From Kappaphycus alvarezii (lineage: Eukaryota > Rhodophyta > Florideophyceae > Gigartinales > Solieriaceae), in contig NADL03000492.1 in the NCBI GenBank assembly GCA_002205965.3, positions 186,001 to 250,000 on the forward strand: DNA of 64,000 nt, read 5' to 3'. The notes beneath the pieces are model-generated. The model was not told the origin of the DNA. It saw nothing but the letters and a program-made list of their open reading frames with translations, and searched no databases. Shown one piece after another: positions 44,040 through 54,879 of the stretch. The translations under genes were made by a program, and so were the position numbers. Numbering within the stretch: the stretch's first letter is position 1; the number at the start of each line of letters is the position of its first letter.

Positions 44040-44440
44040 TTCCTTTTTTGTCAATGGGCTGGAGGGATTAAATGAACTAGGAATTTATGTCATTTTCTTA
44101 ATTTCATCCGCTTCAAAATTATATTGAACATCCTCTCTGAATGATTTGTCATAGCGAACACGGTAGGTAGATAAAGAGCTAAATAAATCTTTTGAACCAA
44201 TAGTGACAAGCAATGGATTATTAATACGAAGAATGTTTTATATTCTGCCGTGGTAATTTTTCTTTTTCCGATTGGCTCCCTAGCAGCTAATATTTCACCA
44301 GAAACCGAAGAATCAACAGAATGCTTGATAAATTTCAATTCCACTAGATTTTTTGAAATATAGAATCGAAGATTAAAGAACCAATTCATGACCCACATAT
44401 ACAGCTAAGTAGTGCATTCGTAGATCTGATTGGTTTTCCT
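44040..44440 (-). pseudogene. Copia RNase H remnant
   Basis: In mixed minus frames: IGSLIFDSIFQKI, VDSSVSGEILAAREPIGKRK, then GSKDLFSSLSTYRVRYDKSF and IPSSFNPSSPLTKKEVP. These follow, in order, AGSIFDMLSW, GAAEILASGEAIDEGK, DPKDLFETLSACQNSVD and IPGKVNLTDPLTKPN of the copia element at 32-37 kb. Very diverged, with several stops. It shows that a second element of that type once lay here. Confidence 0.5.
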
Positions 44441-47400
44441 CCTTCAGAAAGAAACGATCAACTATATAAAATTTCATATCTTTTAGAGCGTCGATACGTC
44501 TCCGTAGAGCCAAAGAAAGAAATACAGTATTTATCAAAATTTAAGGCTGTACATAATTTCTTTCGAAATTGACTGGGATATTTTCGAGAATGATACGTTT
44601 TCTCCTTCTCTAGACTGAAATGGTTTGGGTTTTAGAGTATCTAGATCTTTAATTTCAGATGAGTTTGATCATTTATAGAAACGGTTATCAAAATGTTCTT
44701 CAAATAATTTTTTGGGATATGTTACTGATTTCATGAATACTCATTCTATCATAATAGTTGTCTGTGTCGTCATTCAAATAATTTTCATCCTCAGAATTAT
44801 CGATAAACTCATTTGAAACAATAGTGGCTTTTTGTATTTTATAGTTCATTTATACGGGTGAAGTGGTAGCCAGAATAGTTACTTGCTGGCTTGAATACGT
44901 ATTAGAGTTTTCCAGAAGTGAAATGGGCAAAAATGCTTTAGATATTTTTCAAAGAACCATTGAATGAGTTAAATCGGATAAATTGAGCACTAGAATAGGA
45001 TTAAAATTTTTAAGGGACTCAATATCACAACGAATAGTGTATAAAATATTGGGGGGGTCTTGGAATGTATCGGGTACAGATGAAGAAGGATCCATTTTAT
45101 GCGTAGCTTTAGCAATCGCCAATGGCCCATTTTCAGACTGCATTTAGGTATCCACAATTTTCCCACAACTATGAAGGAAATAATTATGCAGAAATAGGGC
45201 CATACATGTGTAAACTCATCAATAATATGCTAAATGATTTCAAATACATGAGATAGGAACTAAAGCGTAAAATGATGGCAATTTAGCATACAGGAAAGTT
45301 TTACGTTGCCATAGGATGTTTTCATTCATCACCCATGAAGCTACGATAAAAATTCGTTTCTGTTAGTAGCCAACATTTTGAGTGATTATTGTTCAATTCC
45401 AAGCATGGATATTTATAATTGTTAGCCTCTACATCTATTCAAAGTTTCGAAAAAGTGATAAAAATTTTCGTGGCTCTGATATTAGGGGAATGAGACGGAG
45501 AGAAAGAGGTCTAAAGTAAGAACAATATCATTCTGAAACCTGAAAAATGAAATCAATGAGAAGAAGCTTGATTGGTGAATATGTTTCCTACAGTTTGATG
45601 TAAATATGGATCTTGAATCGCTAATTAAGTGACTCCGACGTGATCTCATCTAACCTATCGAAAGAATTAAATTAATGCTTTCTAAATCTGCACGAATTTG
45701 CGATGGCTGAAAAATTACACAGAAATTTTCATGGTAGATATACTCAACTCATCAATGAAAAATATTAAAGAGTTAAATTTGAAATGTTAAATTTACTTGA
45801 CAAGTTGAATATACTTGTCAAGTTGAATATACTCATAATGTCAAAAACGCAGTGTAGACATTAGTAAAGGCTATAAAAAGCATTACGAGGAGTAAATCGT
45901 AAGGAAGTACATGATCCAGATTACACCAGTCAGAAAGTTTGAACATCAAACGGAAATCAAACAAATATAAGTCGCTAAGTAAAACGATACAAAAAATAAA
46001 AGTAACCTGAACATTTTTGGGATATATGAAGGAAAAGGAATTTAGCAAGAACTAAAAATTACAACGGATGTGTTTGGGTTACCATTATTCCACTACTGTT
46101 ACATTCCTCAGATTTTTTTGCTTCTTTAGGATGAACAAAAAGTTCTTATAGATGATGATCGAGGCAAAAATAGTGAGACATTTTTCACCTTTATAATAGT
46201 GTCCATTGATTTGGAACCCAGTAAACATCTTATTCTAAGTTATTAGCCCATTTCAGTAAAATATATAAAAATTATTCATATTTATGATCTCTACTGACAC
46301 TAAATAGCGTTTAGCCCTAATATTATTGATATGTTTACAAATATATGGCTCTATTTCAGCATAATTATTTCAAAAAAATTCTTTACCACAATAGCTTCCA
46401 CTAATTCTCGTAAGATATGACACTTTGAAAGACCTAAATTATATGTTCGATAGTTTTACATGGCAACATGCAAAATCACTCGTAATAAAGATGTAGATTC
46501 TATGATTAATTTCATTTAAGTCATTTATCTAAGCTCTTTCAGCAGCGGAGATAAATTTGATATTAAGTGTGAAGAGGGCTGTCATTTATCCAACGGGGTG
46601 TTCAAAATTTGAAACAATAAGTGGATATGGTAACGATTCTTTTACATTGTGGTATCTCACTGCATTAGGCAATTTACGCATGATTCAAGCCCGAATTTCA
46701 GCCAAAACACCACAAATGCTCCAAGGCAACACAAATCTTGTATCTGTTAGTACTGTATGTATAAAATGGCTCGTAAAAAGTGGGAGGGATGCCAGTCGAA
46801 CGGATTTGAAAATTATTCATCTTTGGTGAACACCGCCGCCTTTATCGGAGCCTATAATATTATGCTATTCTCAACATTAAAGCCAGCACCAGAATACAGA
46901 ATCCTCTGGGATGAAATTCAAAACATTTATGTATGAAGTAAATCCAATATCTGTTTATCCCTCTTTTATGCACCAGGGTTAACCTCCCAACGTTTCTTTG
47001 TTAACAAAATCTGGAGGCAGCTTTACAACTCCATCAACTTGCTACAGAAGAAATAATTATCAGCCGAAGCAAGGATCAAATTTTGCGTTAAATATTGTAC
47101 TATATCCGACTAGTACCGAAGGAAACTTGTGAGACTTTGAAATTGGAAAGCAATCCTGATCGCCGAGGACATTCCCCTTCGATTCTGGTTCTCTCAAGTT
47201 TAAAATCTGAAGATCTATTTTCCTTCGCCTTTTGGTGAAGGTTTGAGCGAGATATTTGCTATCCGATGACCTGAAAGCAATAAAAGAAGGTCCAAAAAAA
47301 ATAAACGAAGTCAAAAAAATATAAAAAGCCGTCTGGTGTAGCTTCAATCCCTCTGAAGTTTATCATTGCGATATTAAAAGTACTAGAAATGCGATAAAAT

Positions 47401-49944
47401 CTCTTTAATCGTTTTTCAGCTTAGCAGCTGAACTGATTTTGAAAATTGGGGACAAAAAAGTAAACTTAGGCTCCACCCGCAAGATTTCCGAAAACCTGCT
47501 TTCCAAAGCAACTGAGGATTCCACAGAAGCTGTCTCTGTTTCATACCATTTTTTGCAAACATCATGTCCGCAAGTAATATACGTTTTTGACTTCTTATCA
47601 AATGTCTCGAAGTACAAGTACAGGGATCCTTCTTTTGCAGAACCAACTCCAAGAAAGAGACTTCTTTTACTCAAAGGACTGACAAAAGCGCTTTTATTCT
47701 CATAGTAAGTAGTTCAACAAACAGCTTTTCTCCTCCTCAAATAATCGACAGAAAGGGCTTAGAGAAAGTAGCTTCCTCTAAAAATCTTGAGCATTCTCGC
47801 AGGTGGATACGTCGCTAACTATATCCTTCCCTTCCGGAATTCAGTAGTGCCTTAAAAAACCTCGAATGGCACGATACTACTTCGAAAATATCCACGACTG
47901 TGATTTACTAATGCGAGTAACGCTTCTTGCGGCATTCGAAGTACTCCTAAAGTTTGAAAATTTCTTTCGCACTCAAGCTCCATAATATCCCTGCAGTCCG
48001 TTAAGGTATTAATGTTTTATAAATTTTGCCAATCCATATCTTTCGTTGGAAGATATACAAAGAAAATTCACAGACTACCAACACTAATTTGCATCTATGT
48101 TTGGATTTGGGCGCGTGAAACGTTTTCGAGAGATTTAACTGGTGGTTAATGTTTCCTGCGAAAAATAAAGGAGCTTCAGAGGACGGTTTACATAGGAAAG
48201 TACTCAACGACAGCGGAGAAAAATTAAAGAGCAGGTAATACTGCATTCAAATGTACATCAAAATTAGTTTCTTTTTGATGTTAAAACTGGATTTATCTTC
48301 AATCGAGATAAATTTGAGCTGCAAAAATATTCTCTGCTTGTTCTCTTACATATGTAATTCTTTTAGCCCAACAAATCTTTCAAAAATGCCGGCTAGAAAT
48401 ATAAATTAATGAATTAATTTGTAGCAAAATTTTGAGATCCTCTCAAAAAAGTTCTTCGCTGGAACCATTGTTCGTTATGGTCCTATAGAAAAATAGATAG
48501 AATGACTACGGGAATTTTATTGACACTTACTGCATCCAGCATTTGGTTTTGTAATCGATAAGTCGCCAGTTCTCCAAGCGGCATTATTTCCAATAATTTA
48601 TACATATTTTTGCTTCAATGTCGCAGAAATCGCAGCGAAGTAGAAATTAAACCTTTGCAGTACTTCACCTGAGTATTATTTCTTCTATTTATCTCTATGT
48701 TTTCCTGTTACTTCTACGCGAGGTATATTTAAAACTCTCTTAAGCAGAAACTCACTAAACCAAAAAATTTAATCTTTCTTTTACACTATTGTTTAGGAGA
48801 TATCGAGTTTTAACGACAAGTATACCTAAGATCACCATATTTGATTGCGAAAACACTACCTAGCACTTCAGACGGGAGTTCAAAATGCATCGTTATTTAT
48901 GGAACAGAGAAGGGATATAAAATCGAATACTCGGCCGATAAATTAGTAAATTTGTGAAGCTCGGATGAGTACATTTCGTCTACAATGATGTCACGTTCTG
49001 GTACGCATTCCAGTGTTCATGTAGATTGGCTGTGAGAAACCTCTTCAATTCAACGGGCGGTTAATCAAGGTCAATTCTTCTACAAGGTTAGGCTAGGGGA
49101 GATATTATGTGGATGCAGTTGTTATCCTTAGTGATTAATATTCCAGATAAATGATTAGGTAAGTGTGTTACTAAAATGTTCAATAAATTATGAATATAAT
49201 ACATTCCTTCTTTCAAACAAGTGGGATGACAATGAACAATCCAAAAAATTGGATACAAAGCAGGATTTTATGGGCTGATATTATTTCTAGGATTCCAAAA
49301 GGGAATATTTGAGAGATGCTGTCGAGTTTCGGGCCCTTGCTGAAGTGATGGGAGACGATAGATGCGTCTAGGTTCTTAAGGTAAACCTTTGTAAAAATTA
49401 GTACAAATTAATCGAGCGTTTGAAAGCAAGTATTCTTCATCATGCTAGGACGAGAAAAGTCTTTGAAGTCTCAATCAATTTTTTTCCACAAAATCAGAAA
49501 AACGAATTGATTAACGTTAGTTTTCTTCAATCAACTGCGGACTAATATTTTCCAGAATTGGGGTTTACAATTTTTTTGTCTAGTGAACTAGCTAATGAAG
49601 CATATAATATTTCTGTAGTCATTTATACTATCATGAATGGATAGAAGAGAATATACCGAAAAATATGTATTGATATGTTATTAGATCATTTCTTTCTTGT
49701 TGCAAAGCTTTATAGGATTGAAAACGAGGGTAATTTTGAATGCGGGCGTTACAGAGTAGCTGCTAAATGGAAACGAAGACTTTGGCTTAAGCATGTTCAA
49801 CGTATGATAAAAACAATGCACAATAATAAAGGATATCCCACAATAAAATCATTTAGTTATTACACATATAGATAACTGCATTTAAATACGTTCCAAGCTC
49901 ACCATTACATCACAGTGTAATAGCGAACTAAATTGGAAGGGTTC
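44441..49944. other. AT-rich region with no convincing gene
   Basis: The small ORFs (46,557-46,829, 47,060-47,347, 47,405-47,674 among them) have no motif, and frames change often. Parts may be very old copia or other element sequence continuing from 44.0-44.4 kb. I see no RNA gene. Confidence 0.5.
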
Positions 49945-50150
49945 CAGTATTTTACTGCTAGAAGATATAATCGAGCTATCCTAAAGTTTTCCAGACAACC
50001 ACAATCGATTCAAAAAAAGATATGCCGGTACAGTAATGAGGAAGGAACTACGCCTGCTAAAAGTTCACCTTAAGGCCAGCCATCAAGCAAGCCGCATTGG
50101 GCATGACGACTGCTGTAGGGTGGGGTGCTTTTGCACCAGACCCCTCTAAA
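49945..50150 (-). mobile_element. 5'-truncated non-LTR retrotransposon tail
   Basis: On the minus strand a degraded coding tail (reverse of AAGCCGCATTGGGCATGACG, compare 22.74 kb) runs into ATCGATTGTGGTTGTCTGG, AAACTTTAGGATAG and TTCTAGCAGTAAAATACTGG. This joins the 109-bp unit at 9,677 to the same coding family. Confidence 0.65.
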
Positions 50151-50300
50151 CTAAAGTACTGACCGTTCAAGCCTCAGTCACACAGTGATGAAACAGAGAA
50201 TTGTTACCTTTTGTCGCTTCCAGGGATACAGTCCCATTCAGAACGGCAAAGGTAGAAAAACATATTACGTCACGAAGAGTAGTTCTCGTAAAGCTTTACG

Positions 50301-50370
50301 GGGAAATTTGGGGTGTTTTTAATGCATGAAAAATATGGTCAGCTGTTCCCTAAGGGATGTCGTGATGGTA
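50301..50370 (-). mobile_element. 70-bp insertion with 11-bp target duplication
   Basis: AAAGCTTTACG is exact at 50,290-50,300 and 50,371-50,381. The insert starts GGGAAATTTGGGGTGTTTTT and contains AATATGGTCAGCTGTTCCC, a diverged form of the shared 3' end. Confidence 0.87.
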
Positions 50371-50741
50371 AAAGCTTTACGTGTTTTTTGACTCACACTT
50401 CCCAAAATAGGATACCGAAAGCAACTAGATTAAGTTCTTTAGCCTCTGTACTACCTTTTCTTGTAAGCAGTATTAATTAAAAAATCCGCCGAAGGTTGCT
50501 GAGAGAAGACGAAACGCCATTTGCACTCACAGTTAGATGTGCAGATATTTATTCAGCGTTACAGATTACTTCGTTAGCTAATTGGCAAACTAGGCGGACA
50601 TTTCCATTCTCAAATCTTAAAGAGAAAGAATGCAAGCCGCAACCACGGTGCCATTATTTAATCGGAACGCAAATTTCAATTCCCAGGTACAAATCACATG
50701 CTGCGGCTGTGTAAGGGACTCTTGCAGTCTCAAAAAGTACT

Positions 50742-51815
50742 CTACTGGGGTGTTGGCAATTCACATTGCAAAGAGACACACCGAATTACTTTCACCATGC
50801 AGTTGTCGCCTTCACACTTCAGACCATTCATGGCAAATCCTGCCGGGCAGAGCATGATTCCGTCTCTTGGATCTGATTCCATATAGAATCCACTCGAATC
50901 ATCAACTATGAAGCCTTGTTGTAGTGCTGCACAAGCTACGAGAGGTTCGGAACAGCCTGAACCTCCGCAGGAGATTCTGACCGCTAAATGTCCTTCCTTG
51001 CAATTAAACTCGTTACAGTCAGTACAGCCGAATGGTTTTGCCCAGTATGTCAATTTGTCTACCGTTGCTGGAGTTATACCATTCGAAATGGATACGGCAT
51101 CCATTTTAGTACATCCTTCAACGCCGGAACATTCAATTCCAATGATTGGATGCTTCTGATATACTTCAGTTCCCGGAGCCGTAGAACCTCCCTGAATGTG
51201 AGCTACCGATGGCAGCATCCTGAGATGCGTAGAATGGTCCTGAAGAGCTTTACAAACCGTTGGAGAAATCAGAACTTTGACACAGAAAAGTATCAATTTA
51301 TCGCATCTCAGACCTTGGCATTCAACTGATTGGACATAATGAGCATCTGGACATTGGCCTATACCTTGCTCTTGTGAAAATGAGTCTGTCCTTATAATTT
51401 CATTAGGATTTGCAACGAATCCGGGTTTTAGCTTCCCGCATCCCAACTTAATATACTGGCAGTACATTCCAGTACAAAACATACGATTCATGACCATATC
51501 AGGTGGGCAAACTGCTTTTTTACCGCCGTTTGCCCACTGTGATTCAACCCCCCCGGAGCATTCAACAATAGGGTCATATTGATTCTCATATACCAAAAGG
51601 GTCTTCTCGTCACATAACCAACCGTGGCATGTGATCCCAGCAGTTAGTCCTGACTGCAGACCGGAATTACCACCCCACTCTTCACTGAATTTCTCAGACC
51701 TTTCCAGCTGAAGGTATTCCCTCAGCAGTGGCTCATATTGATGAATGTCAGCAGAAACGAGAATGTGTGCTAGAGCAATAGCTAACATAGCTAGGATGTG
51801 CATGATCAAACCCAT
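50742..51815 (-). CDS. Secreted cysteine-repeat protein
   Basis: An intact 357-codon intronless ORF. Residues 1-22 form a signal peptide (MHILAMLAIALAHILVSA), so the protein is probably secreted or on the cell surface. The mature part repeats the pattern C-x-G-x2-C followed by C about six residues on: C63HGWLC68, C114TGMYC119, C166QGLRC171, C283GGSGC288 and C334EGDNC339, plus a variant at C229SGVEGC235. Units are often preceded by CP plus seven or eight residues (CPPDMVMN, CPDAHYVQ, CPAGFAMN). The even cysteines suggest disulphide-bonded modules. I recall similar CxGxYC patterns in algal and oomycete secreted proteins but cannot name a family. TATAAA stands 108 bp before the ATG. Its divergent neighbour, 3 kb away, is also secreted. 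Confidence 0.85.
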   Translation of the reverse strand: MGLIMHILAMLAIALAHILVSADIHQYEPLLREYLQLERSEKFSEEWGGNSGLQSGLTAGITCHGWLCDEKTLLVYENQYDPIVECSGGVESQWANGGKKAVCPPDMVMNRMFCTGMYCQYIKLGCGKLKPGFVANPNEIIRTDSFSQEQGIGQCPDAHYVQSVECQGLRCDKLILFCVKVLISPTVCKALQDHSTHLRMLPSVAHIQGGSTAPGTEVYQKHPIIGIECSGVEGCTKMDAVSISNGITPATVDKLTYWAKPFGCTDCNEFNCKEGHLAVRISCGGSGCSEPLVACAALQQGFIVDDSSGFYMESDPRDGIMLCPAGFAMNGLKCEGDNCMVKVIRCVSLQCELPTPQ

Positions 51816-51922
51816 GATAAGACAGGATTAAAATTGAAGGATTCGTTGACAAGGAAGATAGGTGTTGAGCAAATCCCAGATATGTTTTTCTCTATAGAAC
51901 AGTTGCGGCAAGGAGCAGGGCA

Positions 51923-51928
51923 TTTATA
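51923..51928 (-). promoter_or_regulatory. TATA box of the Cys-repeat protein gene
   Basis: TATAAA on the minus strand, 108 bp upstream of the ATG at 51,815, in the context TCTATAAATG. Confidence 0.55.
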
Positions 51929-52126
51929 GACACAATTTCTTCCGGTTTTCGTCCCTTTGCAGTGATACAGATGACCTTTACCGAGAAATATATTATTGTT
52001 GGTGCTGCTTGAGTCATGGTGTTTCTGGCTCAAATGTTTTGGCCCATTCCATAAAAGAGCACGTCACGGCCCATCAAAACTTCGCACAGTAATCTCAAAA
52101 TAAGCGCATGCAGTGTGTATGGCCCG

Positions 52127-52175
52127 AGCTAGAAGTGTCGGACGACGAAGTAAACTACCCCAAATCCCCCCCAGC
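52127..52175 (+). mobile_element. 49-bp insertion with 8-bp target duplication
   Basis: ATGGCCCG is exact at 52,119-52,126 and 52,176-52,183. The insert reads AGCTAGAAGTGTCGGACGAC, GAAGTAAACTACCCC and a run of C. It is the inverted, shorter form of the 65-bp unit at 38,823. It lies about 200 bp upstream of the Cys-repeat gene's TATA box. Confidence 0.85.
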
Positions 52176-52214
52176 ATGGCCCGTATGGATAGCTCGAAAA
52201 TGTGGTCACTATTT

Positions 52215-52280
52215 GCTCATCACGGGGAAATTACGGGATAATTTAATGTATGGGAGATGTGATCGGTTGTTGGGAAAGGG
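52215..52280 (-). mobile_element. Probable retrotransposon 3'-end unit
   Basis: GGGGAAATTACGGGATAATT, TAATGTATGGGAGATG and TGATCGGTTGTTGGG match the core shared by 22,590, 28,060 and 41,176. I did not find target duplications. Confidence 0.5.
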
Positions 52281-52743
52281 TCAGATAAAGGCATGAGAAA
52301 TAGTCCTGATGAACACATAGAGCACTGATCTGTAGTGAAGGTTAACCAAGGAGTGAGCGACCCTTCAAGGAGACCTGTTGCTGGAAACCAGCGGTGGGTT
52401 AAAAATATCACGACTGTTTTTTGGAGAAGGGCCTTACTTAATAAGGCCTATTTGCATGATTTCAACGTGGCATCAACGTAAGGCATCTACTGTAATAACA
52501 TACCGTTAAGGACAAATATATCGCAATTTTGTGGTCGAATTTCAAAGTGACGTGCTAGAACATGTACTTTGCAAAAAGTAAGGCAGAGAGACGATGATAG
52601 GAAACCTTTTTCAAGAGAGAGGAGGCATTGCATAATATGAGAGGGTAAGTGAAATATCAGGCCGTCTTGTCCAAGGTCATGTCAAGTCTCCGTGGCACCA
52701 CTTTGAGACGGAATGCGAGACGCATGACGACGTGTTATTGCTC

Positions 52744-52830
52744 GGGGTAAATGTGAGGTGATTTAATATTTGAAAGATGTGGTCGGTTGTGGCCCGGAAT
52801 ATCCTGCAGGGTGCCCAGTAATACCTCTTT
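52744..52830 (-). mobile_element. 87-bp retrotransposon 3'-end unit
   Basis: The core GGTGATTTAATATTTGAAAG, ATGTGGTCGGTTGTGGCCCG and CAGGGTGCCCAGTAATAC is nearly identical to 57,094-57,172. The flanks at 52,732-52,743 and 52,831-52,842 agree in about 9 of 12 bases, a possible old target duplication. Confidence 0.65.
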
Positions 52831-52842
52831 TTGTTCGTGCTC

Positions 52843-54740
52843 AGTGTACGTAAAAGTAGCGGAGTGTAGCAGTGGGACAAGGGAGAAATCAGAAAAGGAA
52901 AGCGCTTTCAGCACTTAAAGTCCATTAAAGTCCATAAATACAAATGATTATTTTATACGATTTTCTTTTTTGATATGTACATTTTTCGGAAACTCTCCGT
53001 TTCGAGCCAACGCAAGATGAAATTAGTCGATCTGGGAAATACTGTTTTGCGTGAATATGTACCAACTGAAACGATATTCCTCGTGCTTTTGCACTGGTTG
53101 TCAAAGCGGGGTACGATTTTAGAGTGAGGACTACTGCAGTTAGAATAACATTTTTTCGTTTATTTGTTGAATTGGATCTCCACTGCCGCTGCCAGGTCTA
53201 ATGCAGTGTACTTTTTGCCTGACACTACGCAGGAATTTTCAGAAATCTTAGAGTGTGACAACTTGCTGGATCCCTTTTTCCCGAATTTTAAGGTACAAAC
53301 ACATTCCATTGTTCAGAAGTAAAGAACTTGAATATCCCACGTAAAGTTACAGATGATTGACGCTCCCTATGTCACGGAACGTTACATGCAATCAAACCTG
53401 CATGCATCAAAGGAATTCCGCAGCTTCTTTTACCGCTTCCCTATTTCCAAAATGGAGGGAACCCTGATGAGATAAGTAAGTATCAGTCACCGCAGATATT
53501 TCAGAGATTCTTTTCAAGAATCTAAGGCAATAAGACATATGTCAAAGCCCTAAACGAATAATGAACGGCGTTATCAAAATCGACCATAAAAATGCAGTAG
53601 AGGCCCGCTGCTTTCATATCGTACTCAGTCCTCATGCAGATCCAACATGGAGGAGTTCATCTGTTGGATAAGAACTGGTAGACCTTACGCCCGTATATTT
53701 CTATTTCTTTTCCAACTTTCGTTGAGAACAAGGGTGCGATCCTGGTACCAAACATTCTTGGAATAAAATAGGAATTGGTGATTTGGAAACGAACCCAATT
53801 TGTTCCCCGTTTGTGAGCATCTATCCTTATAAATGATTTTCTGCTTCGCATTTCCCGATTAATACAATTTGCTCCTGAGCAGTATTGATTTATCGAAAAT
53901 TCTCTACCTCTGATCTTCTCATGGAGGGAGACTTCTGGTAATTCTAGAATGTGATGTGAAGGACCTACTACTTACATTAAATATAGAAGTATTTTTGTCT
54001 TTGGCGTGCTTGATCTGTCCATGTGTCGTTGTGTGGGACAAAATTATGATTCATTTTTTCATGTTTTCCCAAACCGCATTGATCTCACATGAAAAGGAAA
54101 GCTGTGATTTGCAGGTGCCATTTCATTTGACCAATGCCCCGATATGAAGATATGAGGTTTCATGGTAATTTCTGATGAGCGTTTATATATTCACGTCCGT
54201 AACAGAAATAGAGAATAACCTTCTAACTATCGCAGGACAGACTTATCAATGATGTAGCAGATCACGGGACAAAAGAATTCAATTTTTTTTGTAGCCAGTA
54301 GGGCACATCAAAGTGCCAACTGACATTAATTTCGTGATTATTCCGATTTCAATCTTTCCTCTCGGGGCAACTTTGCGTGCTGTGTATTGCCTCTCGACAA
54401 TATTTTGTGAAATACATACTGTACGCTAGCTTGAATACCATGTGATGAATGAAACTTTACTTCAGTGAGTACGGGAGAATATTTTCCTTTCGATTACAGG
54501 ATACTTTCACATGGTTTCGAGTTTCAAACACAAAACGAAATCCCGTACTTTTCCTTCGCTAATAACTAAAACCCTTACTTCGCAGGCAAACTTGGCATCC
54601 CTGGTACGAGCTTAGTTGACTATTCTGACAGATTCTGACATGATTCTGATGATCTCCTAATTGGTGCGAATAATATGATATTCGGGGAATTGATTTGGTT
54701 CTTTAATTTTTGAAAAGTCCGGTTCGGCTATCCTCCGGTG
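52843..54740. other. Intergenic between divergent secreted-protein genes
   Basis: No gene recognised. Short ORFs at 53,657-53,851 and 53,956-54,147 have no supporting feature. The final part is the 5' flank of the VWA gene. Confidence 0.5.
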
Positions 54741-54765
54741 TATATATTCTACATTGCGAAAACAA

Positions 54766-54773
54766 TATATATA
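54766..54773 (+). promoter_or_regulatory. TATA box of the VWA protein gene
   Basis: TATATATA ends two bases before an in-frame ATG at 54,775 and about 110 bp before the ATG at 54,880. A second TATATAT lies at 54,741. Transcription starting about 30 bp downstream would exclude the first ATG, so this box decides the start. Confidence 0.5.
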
Positions 54774-54879
54774 GATGGAAACTGTGATTAGTTTGATCAA
54801 CCCCAATACATCTCCTGAATCAGTTTCTTTCCTTTTGCCTTCAAGCAACATCTTGGAAAAAGGCGTAACACCTTCAATC

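Noticed and set aside
47060..47674. Pair of minus-strand ORFs of 95 and 89 codons
   Set aside because: Different frames, no recognised domain, AT-rich background; not enough to call a gene.
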